Assembly (NCBI GenBank): GCA_963734055.1
Contig: CAVTFQ010000009.1
Location: 227,862 to 291,861, forward strand
DNA length: 64,000 bases
Direction of reading: 5' to 3'
Source: CAIWHR01 sp963734055
GTDB lineage: Bacteria; Pseudomonadota; Gammaproteobacteria; Burkholderiales; Casimicrobiaceae
Shown: piece after piece, positions 16,723-25,015 of the stretch
Layout: every line of letters starts with the position of its first letter
Numbering within the stretch: the stretch's first letter is position 1
Notes under the pieces: generated by a model
What the model saw: only the letters and a program-made list of their open reading frames with translations
The model's database searches: none
What the model was told of the DNA's origin: nothing
Position numbers and translations under genes: made by a program

Positions 16723-17433
16723 ATGAAAGAAACCCCGATGTCGCAAGAGTCGGCGCAGCGCAGCGCGCCACCGGCCAAGCCCGTCTCGGGCACACGCGGC
16801 GTTCGGCCCGCCGCGCCCAACGGCGAGGGCGGCGGTCGCCTGACGCTGCCCCCATTGCCGTACGCCCCCGACGCGCTCGCGCCCGTCATTTCGGCGCGCA
16901 CGCTCGAGTTCCACCATGGTAAGCATCACCGCACGTACGTGGAAAACCTGAACAAGCTCGTCGCCGGCACGGAATTCGAGGGCCAGCCGCTCGAGTCGAT
17001 CGTGCTCGCGACCGCGGGCCGGGCGGACAAGAAGCCGATCTTCAACAATGCGGCGCAGGCGTGGAACCATGCGTTCTACTGGCGATGTCTGAAACCCGGC
17101 GGCGGCGACGTGCCCGCCGGCGCGCTGGGCGATCAACTCGGGGCCGCGTTCGGCAGCTTCGACGCTTTCCGGCAGGCGTTCTCCGAGGCGGCCGTCAAGC
17201 AGTTCGGCAGCGGCTGGGCGTGGCTCGTCGTCGACGACGGAGAGCTCAAGGTCACGTCCACTTCGGATGCCGAGGTGCCATTCACCCGGGGCGCGATCCC
17301 GCTGCTCACCCTCGACGTCTGGGAGCATGCCTACTACCTCGATTACCAGAACCGGCGTGCCGACCACGTCAACGCGGTGATCGACAAGCTGCTCGACTGG
17401 AGCTTCGCCGCGGAGAACCTGGCCCTCGCGTGA
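16723..17433 (+). CDS. Iron/manganese superoxide dismutase
   Basis: Enzyme of 236 aa that disproportionates superoxide. Metal ligands are visible: H64 in EFHHGKHH, H116 in WNHAFYW, and the Asp and His in DVWEHAYYLDY. The sequence around NNAAQAWNHAFYW and the late Gln in KQFGSGWAW resemble the iron type. The family is usually about 195-205 aa. Here about 38 extra residues precede the conserved TLPPLPYAPDAL; they are Pro/Gly/Ser-rich and do not look like a signal peptide. A start nearer residue 40 has no ATG, so the extension appears real. The gap after the gene (17434-17552) shows nothing clear. Confidence 0.92.
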   Translation: MKETPMSQESAQRSAPPAKPVSGTRGVRPAAPNGEGGGRLTLPPLPYAPDALAPVISARTLEFHHGKHHRTYVENLNKLVAGTEFEGQPLESIVLATAGRADKKPIFNNAAQAWNHAFYWRCLKPGGGDVPAGALGDQLGAAFGSFDAFRQAFSEAAVKQFGSGWAWLVVDDGELKVTSTSDAEVPFTRGAIPLLTLDVWEHAYYLDYQNRRADHVNAVIDKLLDWSFAAENLALA

Positions 17434-17552
17434 GGCCGGCGATGTAGATTGTTCCGCGCGGGGATGCAGATTCGGCGAGCCCCGCGCCCGGCGGCCAGCG
17501 GTCGCGCCGCGGAATTCTTTTGACGACACGGACTTGCGCGCGGCGCCGCGCC

Positions 17553-17568
17553 TGGCACGGGCGCTGCT
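17553..17568 (+). promoter_or_regulatory. Sigma-54 (-24/-12) promoter before DUF1328/DUF883 cluster
   Basis: TGGCACG-GGCG-CTGCT, one mismatch (C for the first T of the -12 element) to TGGCACG-N4-TTGCW. Predicted start of transcription is near 17579, about 35 nt before ATG 17614. It would drive 17614 and, by close spacing, genes up to about 19525. Confidence 0.75.
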
Positions 17569-17613
17569 ACTGCAGGCGTATCCGGGACACGCAGCCCCCG
17601 GGCGGAGGTCCAC

Positions 17614-17781
17614 ATGCTTTACTACGCGGCGCTGTTCTTCGTGATCGCCGTCGTCGCGGCGGTCTTCGGCTTCGGCGGGATCGCGACCGGTGCCGTCGAG
17701 ATCGCGAAGATCCTGTTCTTCGTGTTCCTGGTCCTGTTCGTCGGCAGCCTCGTGTGGGGCCTGATGAATCGCAACCTGTAA
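17614..17781 (+). CDS. DUF1328 small membrane protein, second copy
   Basis: Hydrophobic 55-aa protein with two membrane segments and the DUF1328 core (FGFGGIATGAVEIAKILFF). It is about 60 percent identical by eye to the copy at 7094. GCGGAGG lies 6 bases before the ATG. Too short for standard ORF cut-offs, but family identity is clear. It heads a run of closely spaced membrane-stress genes under a sigma-54-type promoter. Confidence 0.88.
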   Translation: MLYYAALFFVIAVVAAVFGFGGIATGAVEIAKILFFVFLVLFVGSLVWGLMNRNL

Positions 17782-17793
17782 TCCGGAGGATCC

Positions 17794-18147
17794 ATGCATA
17801 CCCGCACATCCCGCGACGCCGCCGGCCTCTCGGTCGACACCGAAGCGCTCGAGCGCTCGAAAGACGACCTCGTTGACGAGTTCCGCAACCTCGTGAACGC
17901 AGGCGACGCGCTCCTGCGATCGACGACCAGCGTGTCGGGCGAGGCGCTTGCGCAGGCGCGCGAACAGTTCAGCTCGAAATTGGCCGACGCGAAGGACTGG
18001 CTCGGCGACGCGTCGCGAACAGCCGTCGATCGCGGCCGCTACGCGGCGAGCGCCGCCGACGAGTACGTTCGCGCGAATCCGTGGCCGGCGATCGGCATCG
18101 CCGTGGCCGCGGGCGTCGTGGCCGGCGCCCTGATCGCGCGTCGCTAG
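17794..18147 (+). CDS. DUF883 (ElaB/YqjD-like) membrane-anchored protein
   Basis: Protein of 117 aa. Residues about 15-85 form an amphipathic helical region (SKDDLVDEFRNLVNAGDALL), followed by a C-terminal membrane anchor (ANPWPAIGIAVAAGVVAGALIARR) that matches ElaB/YqjD. E. coli members are tail-anchored and bind ribosomes in stationary phase; that role here is transferred from the family. CGGAGGA lies 6 bases before the ATG. It precedes YqjE- and YqjK-like genes in the order found in enteric genomes. Confidence 0.88.
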   Translation: MHTRTSRDAAGLSVDTEALERSKDDLVDEFRNLVNAGDALLRSTTSVSGEALAQAREQFSSKLADAKDWLGDASRTAVDRGRYAASAADEYVRANPWPAIGIAVAAGVVAGALIARR

Positions 18148-18151
18148 ACCG

Positions 18152-18574
18152 ATGGAGGCCGTCTCGTACGCGCGTACGGACCGGGAGCGCTCGACGGCGC
18201 TGCTCGCGTCGATCCGCCGGCTCGGCGCCGCGTTGTGGGAGCAGGCCGGCATCAGGCTCGAGCTGCTCACGCTCGAGCTGGCCGAAGAGCGCGCGCGGCT
18301 GATCGGCGTGCTGTTCGCGATCGGGGCGATAGTCATCTGCGCCGCGCTGGCCATCGCGTTCGGCGGTCTTGCGGCGTTGATCGCGGCCTGGGAAACGCCG
18401 TATCGGGTGGCCGTCGCGCTCGGCGTCGCCGCGACGTTCGCGCTGGTGGCGCTCGGCGCCGGCCTCGTCGTCCGGCATTTGATCGGCAAATCGAGCCCGC
18501 TCTTCCGCCATTCGATCGCGGAGTGGCGGCGCGACGTCGACGGCCTCGCGCAGAGGATCGGTCCCGAGACGTAA
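18152..18574 (+). CDS. YqjE-type phage-holin-family membrane protein
   Basis: Inner-membrane protein of 140 aa. An N-terminal helix (about 5-45, LASIRRLGAALWEQAGIRLEL) is followed by two membrane segments (about 50-75 and 82-108) and a basic tail. It matches the Actinobacterial phage holin/YqjE superfamily. Despite the name, these are chromosomal stress proteins and not lysis genes here, as no phage genes are nearby. It begins 4 bp after the DUF883 stop. Confidence 0.8.
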   Translation: MEAVSYARTDRERSTALLASIRRLGAALWEQAGIRLELLTLELAEERARLIGVLFAIGAIVICAALAIAFGGLAALIAAWETPYRVAVALGVAATFALVALGAGLVVRHLIGKSSPLFRHSIAEWRRDVDGLAQRIGPET

Positions 18575-18579
18575 AAGCG

Positions 18580-18897
18580 ATGAATCGCCGCACGAAGAGA
18601 CCCGTAACGGCCCGTCGCCGTGACGCGCAGCTGCGCCTCGCCGAACATCGCATCGACATGCGCGAGGCGTGGGTGAATTTCGAAAACGCGGCGGTGGTGG
18701 CGCAGGCTCGCGCGCATCGCATCGTCGACGGGATCCGCACGCTCTCCGGGCTCGCCGCCGTCGTCGCGGCGATCCTCGCCATCCGGTGGATGACGATGCG
18801 CGGCGGCGCCGGCCCCGCGATGCGCACGGTAGCGGTCGCGGGCGTCCTTCGGCGCTTGCTCCCGACCGCGTTCCAGCTCTACCTGCGCCGGCCTTGA
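18580..18897 (+). CDS. YqjK-like small membrane-associated protein
   Basis: Protein of 105 aa following the yqjE-like gene by 5 bp. A basic N-terminus (NRRTKRPVTARRRDAQLR) is followed by a helical segment and one or two hydrophobic stretches (about 50-66 and 76-92). The order DUF883, YqjE, YqjK is conserved in many proteobacteria, and this position supports the call more than sequence does. ATG 18580 was chosen within a longer open frame because the upstream part overlaps yqjE. Confidence 0.65.
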   Translation: MNRRTKRPVTARRRDAQLRLAEHRIDMREAWVNFENAAVVAQARAHRIVDGIRTLSGLAAVVAAILAIRWMTMRGGAGPAMRTVAVAGVLRRLLPTAFQLYLRRP

Positions 18898-18907
18898 CGG
18901 AGGGATC

Positions 18908-19690
18908 ATGGAAGGCCATCAGCACGCCCCGGGAGATCGCAATGCGCTGACCGACGTCAAAGTCCTACGCGAGCGTGCCCGCGATCACGTCGAGCGCGGC
19001 GCGGTCACGACCGACTACGGCGCCGATCGCGGTGCCGTCGTGCAGCTCCTGAACGAAGCCCTCGCGACCGAGCTCGTCTGCGTGCTGCGCTACAAGCGGC
19101 ACTACTACATGGCGCAGGGCCCGCACTCGAACGCCGCGAAGACCGAATTCGGCGAGCACGCCGCGGCCGAATTCGCGCACGCCGACCAGATCGCCGAGCG
19201 CATCGTGCAGCTGGGGGGCGCGCCGGATTTCAGCCCCGACGGCCTTGCGGACCGCAGTCACGCGGAGTACGTCGAAGGGAAGTCGCTGCGCGACATGATG
19301 CAGGAGGACCTGGTCGCCGAGCGCGTCGCGATCGAGTCGTACCGGGAAATGATCGCCTTCGTCGCCGAGCGCGATCCGACCACGCGACGGCTGCTCGAGG
19401 AGATCCTCGCGACCGAGGAGGAGCACGCGGACGACATCGCGAGTCTGATGTTCGTCGGCGCCGACGCGGCGAGCGTTCGGAGCGGTGACGGTCCCGGGCG
19501 GCCGCGACAGCGGTTCCTGACGGAATGCCGGCTCTCGCGCCGGCATCCCCGGTCGCTGGCGGCGGGTCGCCCGGGCCGGTGGCTGCACGCCTGCCGGCGA
19601 GGGCCTGGCGCAAGTGGAACGCGATCGACGGCGGGTTGCTGGCCGCGGCCGTGGCGTTCTATGCGGTGCTGTCGCTCGCACCGCTCGTGA
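18908..19690 (+). CDS. Ferritin-like (bacterioferritin-type) protein with an out-of-family tail
   Basis: The first 175 residues are a four-helix ferritin-like domain, probably for iron storage or oxidative protection: NEALATELVCVLRYKRHYYMAQG, EHAAAEFAHADQIAERI, the LVAERVAIESYREMI helix and EILATEEEHADDIASLM carry the usual Glu/His di-iron ligands. The remaining 85 residues are Arg/Pro/Ser-rich, unrelated to the family, and overlap the next gene by 166 bp in another frame. Bacterioferritin-like homologues stop near residue 175-180. A lost stop or an undetected frameshift near 19480-19520 would explain it. GAGGGA lies before ATG 18908. Confidence 0.8.
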   Translation: MEGHQHAPGDRNALTDVKVLRERARDHVERGAVTTDYGADRGAVVQLLNEALATELVCVLRYKRHYYMAQGPHSNAAKTEFGEHAAAEFAHADQIAERIVQLGGAPDFSPDGLADRSHAEYVEGKSLRDMMQEDLVAERVAIESYREMIAFVAERDPTTRRLLEEILATEEEHADDIASLMFVGADAASVRSGDGPGRPRQRFLTECRLSRRHPRSLAAGRPGRWLHACRRGPGASGTRSTAGCWPRPWRSMRCCRSHRS

Positions 19691-20406
19691 TCCTGATCGT
19701 CGCCATCGGCAGCGCCTGGCTCGGCGCCGACGCGGCGCGCCACTACGTTTCGATGCAGGTCGCGGATCTGATCGGTCCCGACGGTGCCGGGCTCATCGAT
19801 CGCCTCATCCGGTCGCACGACGTGCCTTCACCGCTCGGCGGATGGGCGGCGTGGGCCGGAGGGGCAGTGCTGGCCGTCGGGGCCACCGCCGCCTTCTCCG
19901 AGCTGCAGCACGCGCTCGACCGGATCTTCGGGGAGGTGCCGCGGCCGGCAATCCGCGAGCTGCTGCGGGTGCGGGCGCTCTCGTTCCTGCTGGTCGTGGG
20001 GGCGGGCCTTCTCCTTGGCGCGTCCTTCGTCGCCTCGAGTGCGCTTCGCCTGGTCGTGGAGCGCGGCACGGCGAGCCACGCCATGCAGCTCGGCGCGCAG
20101 CTCGACGGCTTCGTCTCGTTCGTGGTCGCCGCACTCGCGATGGCGGCGCTCCTGCGCGTGCTGCCCGATCGACCGCCCCGGGCGCGGCAGGTCTGGATCG
20201 GCGCGCTCGTCGGCGCCGCGCTGTTCGCGGTCGGACGCTACTTCGTCGCCTGGTACGTCGTGCGCTTCGGGGTCGGCTCGGCGTACGGCGCCGCAGGAAC
20301 GATCGTCGTGGTGATGGCCTGGATCTATTTCTCGGTGCTCGTGTTCCTCGCCGGCGCAGTCGTGGCGTGCGTCACGGCGCCCGTCACGGGCGCACCAGGA
20401 TCCTGA
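19525..20406 (+). CDS. YihY/BrkB-family inner-membrane protein
   Basis: Protein of 293 aa with six predicted membrane helices. Signature segments are DGGLLAAAVAFYAVLSLAP, SELQHALDRIF, and the C-terminal SAYGAAGTIVVVMAWIYFS, as in the YihY/virulence factor BrkB family (once misnamed ribonuclease BN). Its transport or envelope role is unresolved in the family. The first 166 bases overlap the odd tail of the ferritin-like ORF. If the ferritin truly ends earlier, spacing is normal. It ends tail-to-tail with the debranching enzyme, overlapping by 23 bp. Confidence 0.88.
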   Translation: MPALAPASPVAGGGSPGPVAARLPARAWRKWNAIDGGLLAAAVAFYAVLSLAPLVILIVAIGSAWLGADAARHYVSMQVADLIGPDGAGLIDRLIRSHDVPSPLGGWAAWAGGAVLAVGATAAFSELQHALDRIFGEVPRPAIRELLRVRALSFLLVVGAGLLLGASFVASSALRLVVERGTASHAMQLGAQLDGFVSFVVAALAMAALLRVLPDRPPRARQVWIGALVGAALFAVGRYFVAWYVVRFGVGSAYGAAGTIVVVMAWIYFSVLVFLAGAVVACVTAPVTGAPGS

Positions 20407-22474
20407 CGGAATCGGGCACGGGCCCGATCGGCGCCGCAGTCACGCGATCGCCGAGGCGCTCGAACAGCACGTCGACCCGCGCATCGCCCACCGCGACCTC
20501 GCGCAGCGCAAGGCGTTCGATTTCGCCCGGCAACGCCGGGCGGTCGATACGGATCACGCGATTCAAGGCGTCGATCGTGACGCCGAGGCTCGCCTGCAGC
20601 GCCATGAAGGCCGCGCCCGACGACCACGCCTGCGGCAGGCAGGCGACCGGATAGCCGACGGGGGGTTCGCCGGGGCTTCGCACGAAACCGCAGTAGAGCT
20701 CGGGCAGGCGCAGCCCGAAATGGATCGCGGCCCCGAAGAGCTCGCTCAGGAGGTGAGCGGCGGCGCCGCGATGCCCGTAGCTCGCCATCCCCGCGGCGCA
20801 AAGGGCGGTGTCGTGCGGCCACACCGAGCCGTTGTGATACGACATCGGATTGAAACGCACCTGGTCCTGTGCGAGCGTGCGCAGCCCCCAGCCGTTGTCG
20901 AACGCCGCCGACAGGAGCTGCTCGGCAACGCGCGCGGCGCGCTGCGGCGACGGAAGACCGGAGTAGAGGAGGTGGCCGGGATTCGACGTGCGCACGCGGC
21001 ACGGCTGACCGGAGCCGTCGATCGCGATGGCGTAGAAGTCGAGGTCGGAAAGCCAGAAGCGTCGTTCCACGGCGAGGCGCAGCGCCTTCGCCTGCCGCTC
21101 CCACTCCCGCGCCCGATCGAACTCGCCGCGTCGCTTCGCGAGCCAGGCCATCGCAATCCGAGCCGCGTAGACGTAGCCCTGCACCTCGACCAACGCGACC
21201 GGAGGCTCCGCCATCCTGCCGTCGGCGTGGAAGACCGAGTCGGAACTGTCCTTCCAGCCCTGGTTCACGAGGCCTGCGCGGCTCGCGCGGGCGTAGTCGA
21301 CGAAGCCGTCGCCGTTCGAATCGCCCGGGCCGTCGATCCATGCCATCGCCGCGAGGAGCGATGGCCAGAGCGCGTCGATGAACTCGAGGTCGCCCGTGCG
21401 CCGTGCGTACGCGCCTGCGAGCATCACGAACAGCGGCGTCGCGTCGACGCCGCCGTAGTAGTGGCGGAACGGGACTTCGCCGACGGCGGAGAGCTCGCCG
21501 AGTCGGGTCTCGTGCAGGATCTTGCCGGGCGCCGCGTCGTCGAACGCATCGGTACGGTCCGCCTGATGCTCGGCTAGGAACTTGAGCACGCCGCGCGCCG
21601 GCGTCGCGTCGAGCCAGAGGATCTGCAGCGCGGTCACGATGCCGTCGCGGCCGAACGGGGTCGAGAACCACGGGATGCCCGCAAACGGATACGGCCCGGT
21701 CGGCAGCTCGGTCGTGAGCAACGCCAGGTCCGCGCGCGATTTCTCGAGCCACATCTGGAACGGTCCGCGCGGACACTGGACCGTCGCCCCGCGGCGGCGC
21801 TTGGCGCGCATGGCCCAGCGCGCTTTCGCCGCCGCATCGCGGAAGCGGGTCCCGTCGGGAGCCGCGGCGCGGCCGCCGCCGATCTCGAGGAAGATGCAGC
21901 GCTGCGCGTGACGCGGGAGCGTCAGTGCGAACTCGGCCGCGTCCGGCGCGAGGCGATTCGGATGCTGCGAGAACGCGACGACGCAGGTGCGCACGACGCC
22001 GTCGAGACCCTCGTAAGCGAGCGTCACGAGGGCATGGTCGAGCTCGGGCGCAAGCGTCCGCCCGCGCCGCGTAGGCACGAACCCGCGAACCTCGAAGATG
22101 TCGGCGAAGTCGGCCGCGAAGGCGAGCCGCAGGGAGACCGGCACGTCGCGCTCCGCGTAGTTCGTGAGCGCGAGCCGCTCGTAGAGGCGGCGGTCCCACA
22201 GGAAGCGCGTGCGCTCGACGTGGATCGCGCCTTCGGGCGGCGCCTGGTCGCCGAGATCCGGCAGCGGGCGGTTCGTCAGGTTCGCGCGGAAGAAGACGTT
22301 GTCCTGGCTCACGCCCGAGCTCAGGAGCGACGGCGTCGAGCCGCCGACGGCGAGACTCATCCGCGAGAGGAGACGGGTGTCGTTGGAGTACAGCCCGTCC
22401 CACTCGCCGGCGATGTCGCCCAGCGCGTCCGCCACCAGAAATTCCGCGTCGTGCTTAAGCGCGTAGCGCCCCAT
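20384..22474 (-). CDS. Amylo-alpha-1,6-glucosidase / glycogen-debranching-type protein
   Basis: Soluble protein of 696 aa. The N-terminal region (about 5-235, LKHDAEFLVADALGDI, SNDTRLLSRM) is the beta domain of bacterial glycogen-debranching proteins. The C-terminal region (about 260-690) is an (alpha/alpha)6 barrel with GIPWFSTPFGRDGIVTALQ, YYGGVDATPLFV, the acidic WIDGPGDSNGDGFVDYAR and NPMSYHNGSVWPHDTAL. It is expected to cleave alpha-1,6 branches of glycogen or a related glucan. The longer frame to 22546 is rejected because it lies inside the upstream glycosyltransferase; ATG 22474 gives a 20-bp overlap, consistent with coupling. Trehalose or mannosylglycan hydrolysis is an alternative. 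Confidence 0.88.
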   Translation of the reverse strand: MGRYALKHDAEFLVADALGDIAGEWDGLYSNDTRLLSRMSLAVGGSTPSLLSSGVSQDNVFFRANLTNRPLPDLGDQAPPEGAIHVERTRFLWDRRLYERLALTNYAERDVPVSLRLAFAADFADIFEVRGFVPTRRGRTLAPELDHALVTLAYEGLDGVVRTCVVAFSQHPNRLAPDAAEFALTLPRHAQRCIFLEIGGGRAAAPDGTRFRDAAAKARWAMRAKRRRGATVQCPRGPFQMWLEKSRADLALLTTELPTGPYPFAGIPWFSTPFGRDGIVTALQILWLDATPARGVLKFLAEHQADRTDAFDDAAPGKILHETRLGELSAVGEVPFRHYYGGVDATPLFVMLAGAYARRTGDLEFIDALWPSLLAAMAWIDGPGDSNGDGFVDYARASRAGLVNQGWKDSSDSVFHADGRMAEPPVALVEVQGYVYAARIAMAWLAKRRGEFDRAREWERQAKALRLAVERRFWLSDLDFYAIAIDGSGQPCRVRTSNPGHLLYSGLPSPQRAARVAEQLLSAAFDNGWGLRTLAQDQVRFNPMSYHNGSVWPHDTALCAAGMASYGHRGAAAHLLSELFGAAIHFGLRLPELYCGFVRSPGEPPVGYPVACLPQAWSSGAAFMALQASLGVTIDALNRVIRIDRPALPGEIERLALREVAVGDARVDVLFERLGDRVTAAPIGPVPDSVRILVRP

Positions 22475-23570
22475 CGACGTCAAGCGTGCGATCGACCGCC
22501 GGTGCCGAGCGCCCCGGCGGGAGCGCCAGACGGCCGACCCGCGCATACAGGTCGAGATAGCGGTTCGACATCGTCGTCACGGAAAAGCGCCGCTCGAAGA
22601 CCGCGCGGACGCGCGCACGGTCCAGGGCGTCGAGCCGCCGGACCGCCGCCACAGCCTCGTCGATCGTGCGAACGATGGAGCCGGTCACCCCGTCGTCGAC
22701 GACCTCGGGTACCGAACCCGCGTGCCACGCGATCACCGGGGTGCCGCAAGCCATGGCTTCGATCATCACGAGACCGAAGGGTTCCGGCCAGTCGATCGGA
22801 AAGAGGAGGGCGGCGGCCCCGCCCAGGAGATCGTTCTTCCCGGCGTCGTCGATCTCCCCCAGGAATTCCACGTCGCCTCCGGGGAGAAGCGGCTCGACGA
22901 CCTCGCGGAAATACGTCGCGTCGACGGCGTCGACCTTCGCGGCGATCCGGAGCGGCATCCCGGCACGCCGGGCGATCTCGATCGCGCGGTCCGGCCGCTT
23001 CTCCGGCGAGACGCGGCCGACGAAGGCCAGATAGCCCTGGTGCCGCGGCGAGAAGTCGAGCAGGTCGCGGGGCAGGCCGTGATGCACGGTGGCGAGCCAG
23101 TTCGCGAGGGCGAGCGGCCGGCGCTGCGCGGTGGAGATCGAGATCAGGGGAAACTGCGGCCAGCGGCGGTACAGTCCCGGCAGGTCGGCAAGGTCGAGTC
23201 GGCCGTGCAACGTGGTGAGCGTGCGCGGCGCGAGCCGTTCGAAGAGCGGGAAGTGGAGGAGATCGATGTGGAAGTGAAGCACGTCGAACTCGTGCGCGCG
23301 GCGGCGCACTTCGTGCAGCATCGCGAGGTGCGCGGCGACGTCCGATTTGAACGGCGCCGGGTCGAGGCGGATCGCCCGCCGTCGCATCGCGGCCAGCTCT
23401 GCCGTGGTGCGCGCGTCGCCGCTCGCGAAGAGCGTGACGTCGTGACCCGCGGCCACGAGGGCGTCCGTCAGATACGCGACGACGCGCTCCGTGCCGCCGT
23501 AGAGGCGCGGGGGAACGGATTCGGAGAGCGGTGCAATCTGGGCGATCCGGAGCGGGCGGGGAGAAGGCAT
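22455..23570 (-). CDS. GT4-family glycosyltransferase
   Basis: Retaining glycosyltransferase of 371 aa with a GT-B fold. The N-terminal domain has PRLYGGTERVVAYLTDAL and HFHIDLLHFPL; the C-terminal nucleotide-sugar domain has FVGRVSPEKRPDRAI, the E-x7-E motif in EPFGLVMIEAMACGTPVI and SVPEVVDDG. Coupled to the debranching gene by a 20-bp overlap, so the two probably act on one glucan or compatible-solute pathway. The order GT4 plus debranching-type glucosidase recurs in bacteria without other glycogen genes. Acceptor is not predictable. ATG 23570 is preferred; the region upstream (23571-23832) shows no gene. Confidence 0.88.
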   Translation of the reverse strand: MPSPRPLRIAQIAPLSESVPPRLYGGTERVVAYLTDALVAAGHDVTLFASGDARTTAELAAMRRRAIRLDPAPFKSDVAAHLAMLHEVRRRAHEFDVLHFHIDLLHFPLFERLAPRTLTTLHGRLDLADLPGLYRRWPQFPLISISTAQRRPLALANWLATVHHGLPRDLLDFSPRHQGYLAFVGRVSPEKRPDRAIEIARRAGMPLRIAAKVDAVDATYFREVVEPLLPGGDVEFLGEIDDAGKNDLLGGAAALLFPIDWPEPFGLVMIEAMACGTPVIAWHAGSVPEVVDDGVTGSIVRTIDEAVAAVRRLDALDRARVRAVFERRFSVTTMSNRYLDLYARVGRLALPPGRSAPAVDRTLDVDGALRA

Positions 23571-23832
23571 GCGCAGGCGGCGGCGTGAACTCCCCGCGAA
23601 ATTAGCGCGGCTCGCATGGCGGCCACTGTCGGTCAACGCCTGATTCGGTCGTCGGCGCTGCGCCCGGAGACGTGCCCGCGCGTCGTGGGAACGATCCCTT
23701 CGCTCGCGTCCTACGCGTATTTCAGATTGCGCCTATAGAAGGCCCGAGCGCGAACGGCGAACGTGGCGGGACGGGCGCGATCGATGTCACGACGTCCGCA
23801 CCTTCCACGCATTTCTCCCGAAAGGACAGACC

Positions 23833-24192
23833 ATGGAACCTCTCACGAGCGGCGCAACGACGACCGGCGCCTCGAATCCGCTTTCCTCCACGACGACGGG
23901 CTCCCGGACCGAGGGCCTTGCCCAGACGGCGAACCGCTCGATCGACGCCGCCGCCGAGCGCATGAGCAGCGGCGTGGGACGCGTGAGCGGCGCCGCGCAC
24001 CGCGCGGTGGACGGCGCCGCCGACGCGGCGAACACGGCGGCCCAATGGGCGTCGAGCCTGCCGGATCAGGCACGCGAGGCCCAGGCGCGCTTCACCGAAG
24101 CTGCATGCGAATCGATCCGGGCCCGCCCGATCGCCTCCGTCGCAGGCGCGCTGGTGGCCGGGTACCTGCTCGGCCGCCTCGCGCGGTTCTGA
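23833..24192 (+). CDS. DUF883-like tail-anchored protein, second copy
   Basis: Protein of 119 aa. Ser/Thr-rich N-terminus, a helical, Ala-rich middle (about 35-90, with AANRSIDAAAERMSSGVGR-type heptads), and a C-terminal membrane anchor (ARPIASVAGALVAGYLLGRLARF). It resembles ElaB/YqjD, but the middle is more divergent than the copy at 17794. AAAGGACA lies before the ATG. It is followed by a hemerythrin gene 17 bp downstream, so the two likely share a transcript. Confidence 0.7.
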   Translation: MEPLTSGATTTGASNPLSSTTTGSRTEGLAQTANRSIDAAAERMSSGVGRVSGAAHRAVDGAADAANTAAQWASSLPDQAREAQARFTEAACESIRARPIASVAGALVAGYLLGRLARF

Positions 24193-24209
24193 GTGGAAGG
24201 AGACGAACG

Positions 24210-24773
24210 ATGCCTCGCGCCACCCCCCGTCGGCGTTCACGCCGCACCGCGGCGGCGACCGCGCTCGACGTTCTCAAGGACGATCACGCGCAGGTCAGCA
24301 AGCTGTTCAGGCAGTTCGAGCGATTCCACAAGAGCGAGGATGCCGAGGGCATGCGCCGGTGTGCGCAGGCCGCTTGCAAGGCGCTCAGGATCCACGCGCA
24401 GATCGAGGAGGAAATCTTCTATCCGGCGCTGCGTGAAACCGCCGGCGCGGACGATCCGCTCGACGAAGCGGCCGTCGAGCACGCGCACATCAAGGAACTC
24501 GTGGGCCAGATCGAAGGTACGGGACCCGGCGACGACCGCTTCGAGGCGCGCGTCAAGGTGCTCTCCGAGTACGTGCGCCACCACGTCGACGAGGAGGAGA
24601 GCACCCTCTTTTCGAAGGCGCGGAAATCGGGCGCCGACCTTGTGGCCCTGGGCGAGATGCTCACGGCGCGGAAGGAGGAGCTTGGCGGCGCGGGGCTCCC
24701 ACCCGAGCTCGCAGAGCTCGCGACGCGTGCCCCGACGGGACGAAGCCGCAACGGCCAGCGCGCGTCGAGGTGA
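24210..24773 (+). CDS. Hemerythrin HHE-domain protein
   Basis: Protein of 187 aa with a basic N-terminus and one hemerythrin-like four-helix bundle (about 18-150). Predicted di-iron ligands: H26 (LKDDHAQV), H62 and E66/E67 (RIHAQIEEE), H91 or H93 (EHAHIKE), H125 and E129 (RHHVDEEE). Such proteins bind oxygen or nitric oxide, or act in oxidative stress. The Arg-rich start and C-terminal tail are probably disordered. GGAAGGAG lies about 9 bases before ATG 24210. Grouping with DUF883 and topoisomerase IB genes suggests a stress cluster. Confidence 0.88.
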   Translation: MPRATPRRRSRRTAAATALDVLKDDHAQVSKLFRQFERFHKSEDAEGMRRCAQAACKALRIHAQIEEEIFYPALRETAGADDPLDEAAVEHAHIKELVGQIEGTGPGDDRFEARVKVLSEYVRHHVDEEESTLFSKARKSGADLVALGEMLTARKEELGGAGLPPELAELATRAPTGRSRNGQRASR

Positions 24774-24844
24774 CGTCGGTTCCGGCGGCGCGGCGCCATC
24801 GCCGCAATGCGGGCGGTGGCGCCGATCGCCGGGAGTCGTTTGCG

Positions 24845-25000
24845 ATGTCGAGCCTCTTCGATCTCGAGGCGAGCGACCTGCTCTCGTGCACTTGGCGACG
24901 CGGGAAGCCCGAGACGAACAACCGGATCATCGCGACACCCGCGTGGCATGAGCCGTTCCGCCCGTACGCCGACGCGCGCGATCTCCCAGCCCTAGTCTGA
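24845..25000 (+). CDS. Hypothetical 51-aa protein
   Basis: Short frame between the hemerythrin and topoisomerase IB genes: SSLFDLEASDLLSCTWRRG, then PETNNRIIATPAWHEPFRPY. Composition is balanced and unlike the Arg-rich shadow frames here, which favours a real protein. GGGAG lies 8 bases before ATG 24845. A longer form from GTG 24770, overlapping the hemerythrin stop, is also possible. No family recognised. Confidence 0.4.
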   Translation: MSSLFDLEASDLLSCTWRRGKPETNNRIIATPAWHEPFRPYADARDLPALV

Positions 25001-25015
25001 ACGCGCATCCGGGCG

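Noticed and set aside
18152..18574. Prophage, suggested by a holin-family protein
   Set aside because: The protein is YqjE-like within the conserved DUF883/YqjE/YqjK order. No other phage gene is in the window.
16585..18909. 774-codon open frame on the minus strand
   Set aside because: It lies across SOD, DUF1328, DUF883, YqjE and YqjK on the plus strand. Its protein is Arg-rich and patternless. It is a GC-rich shadow frame.
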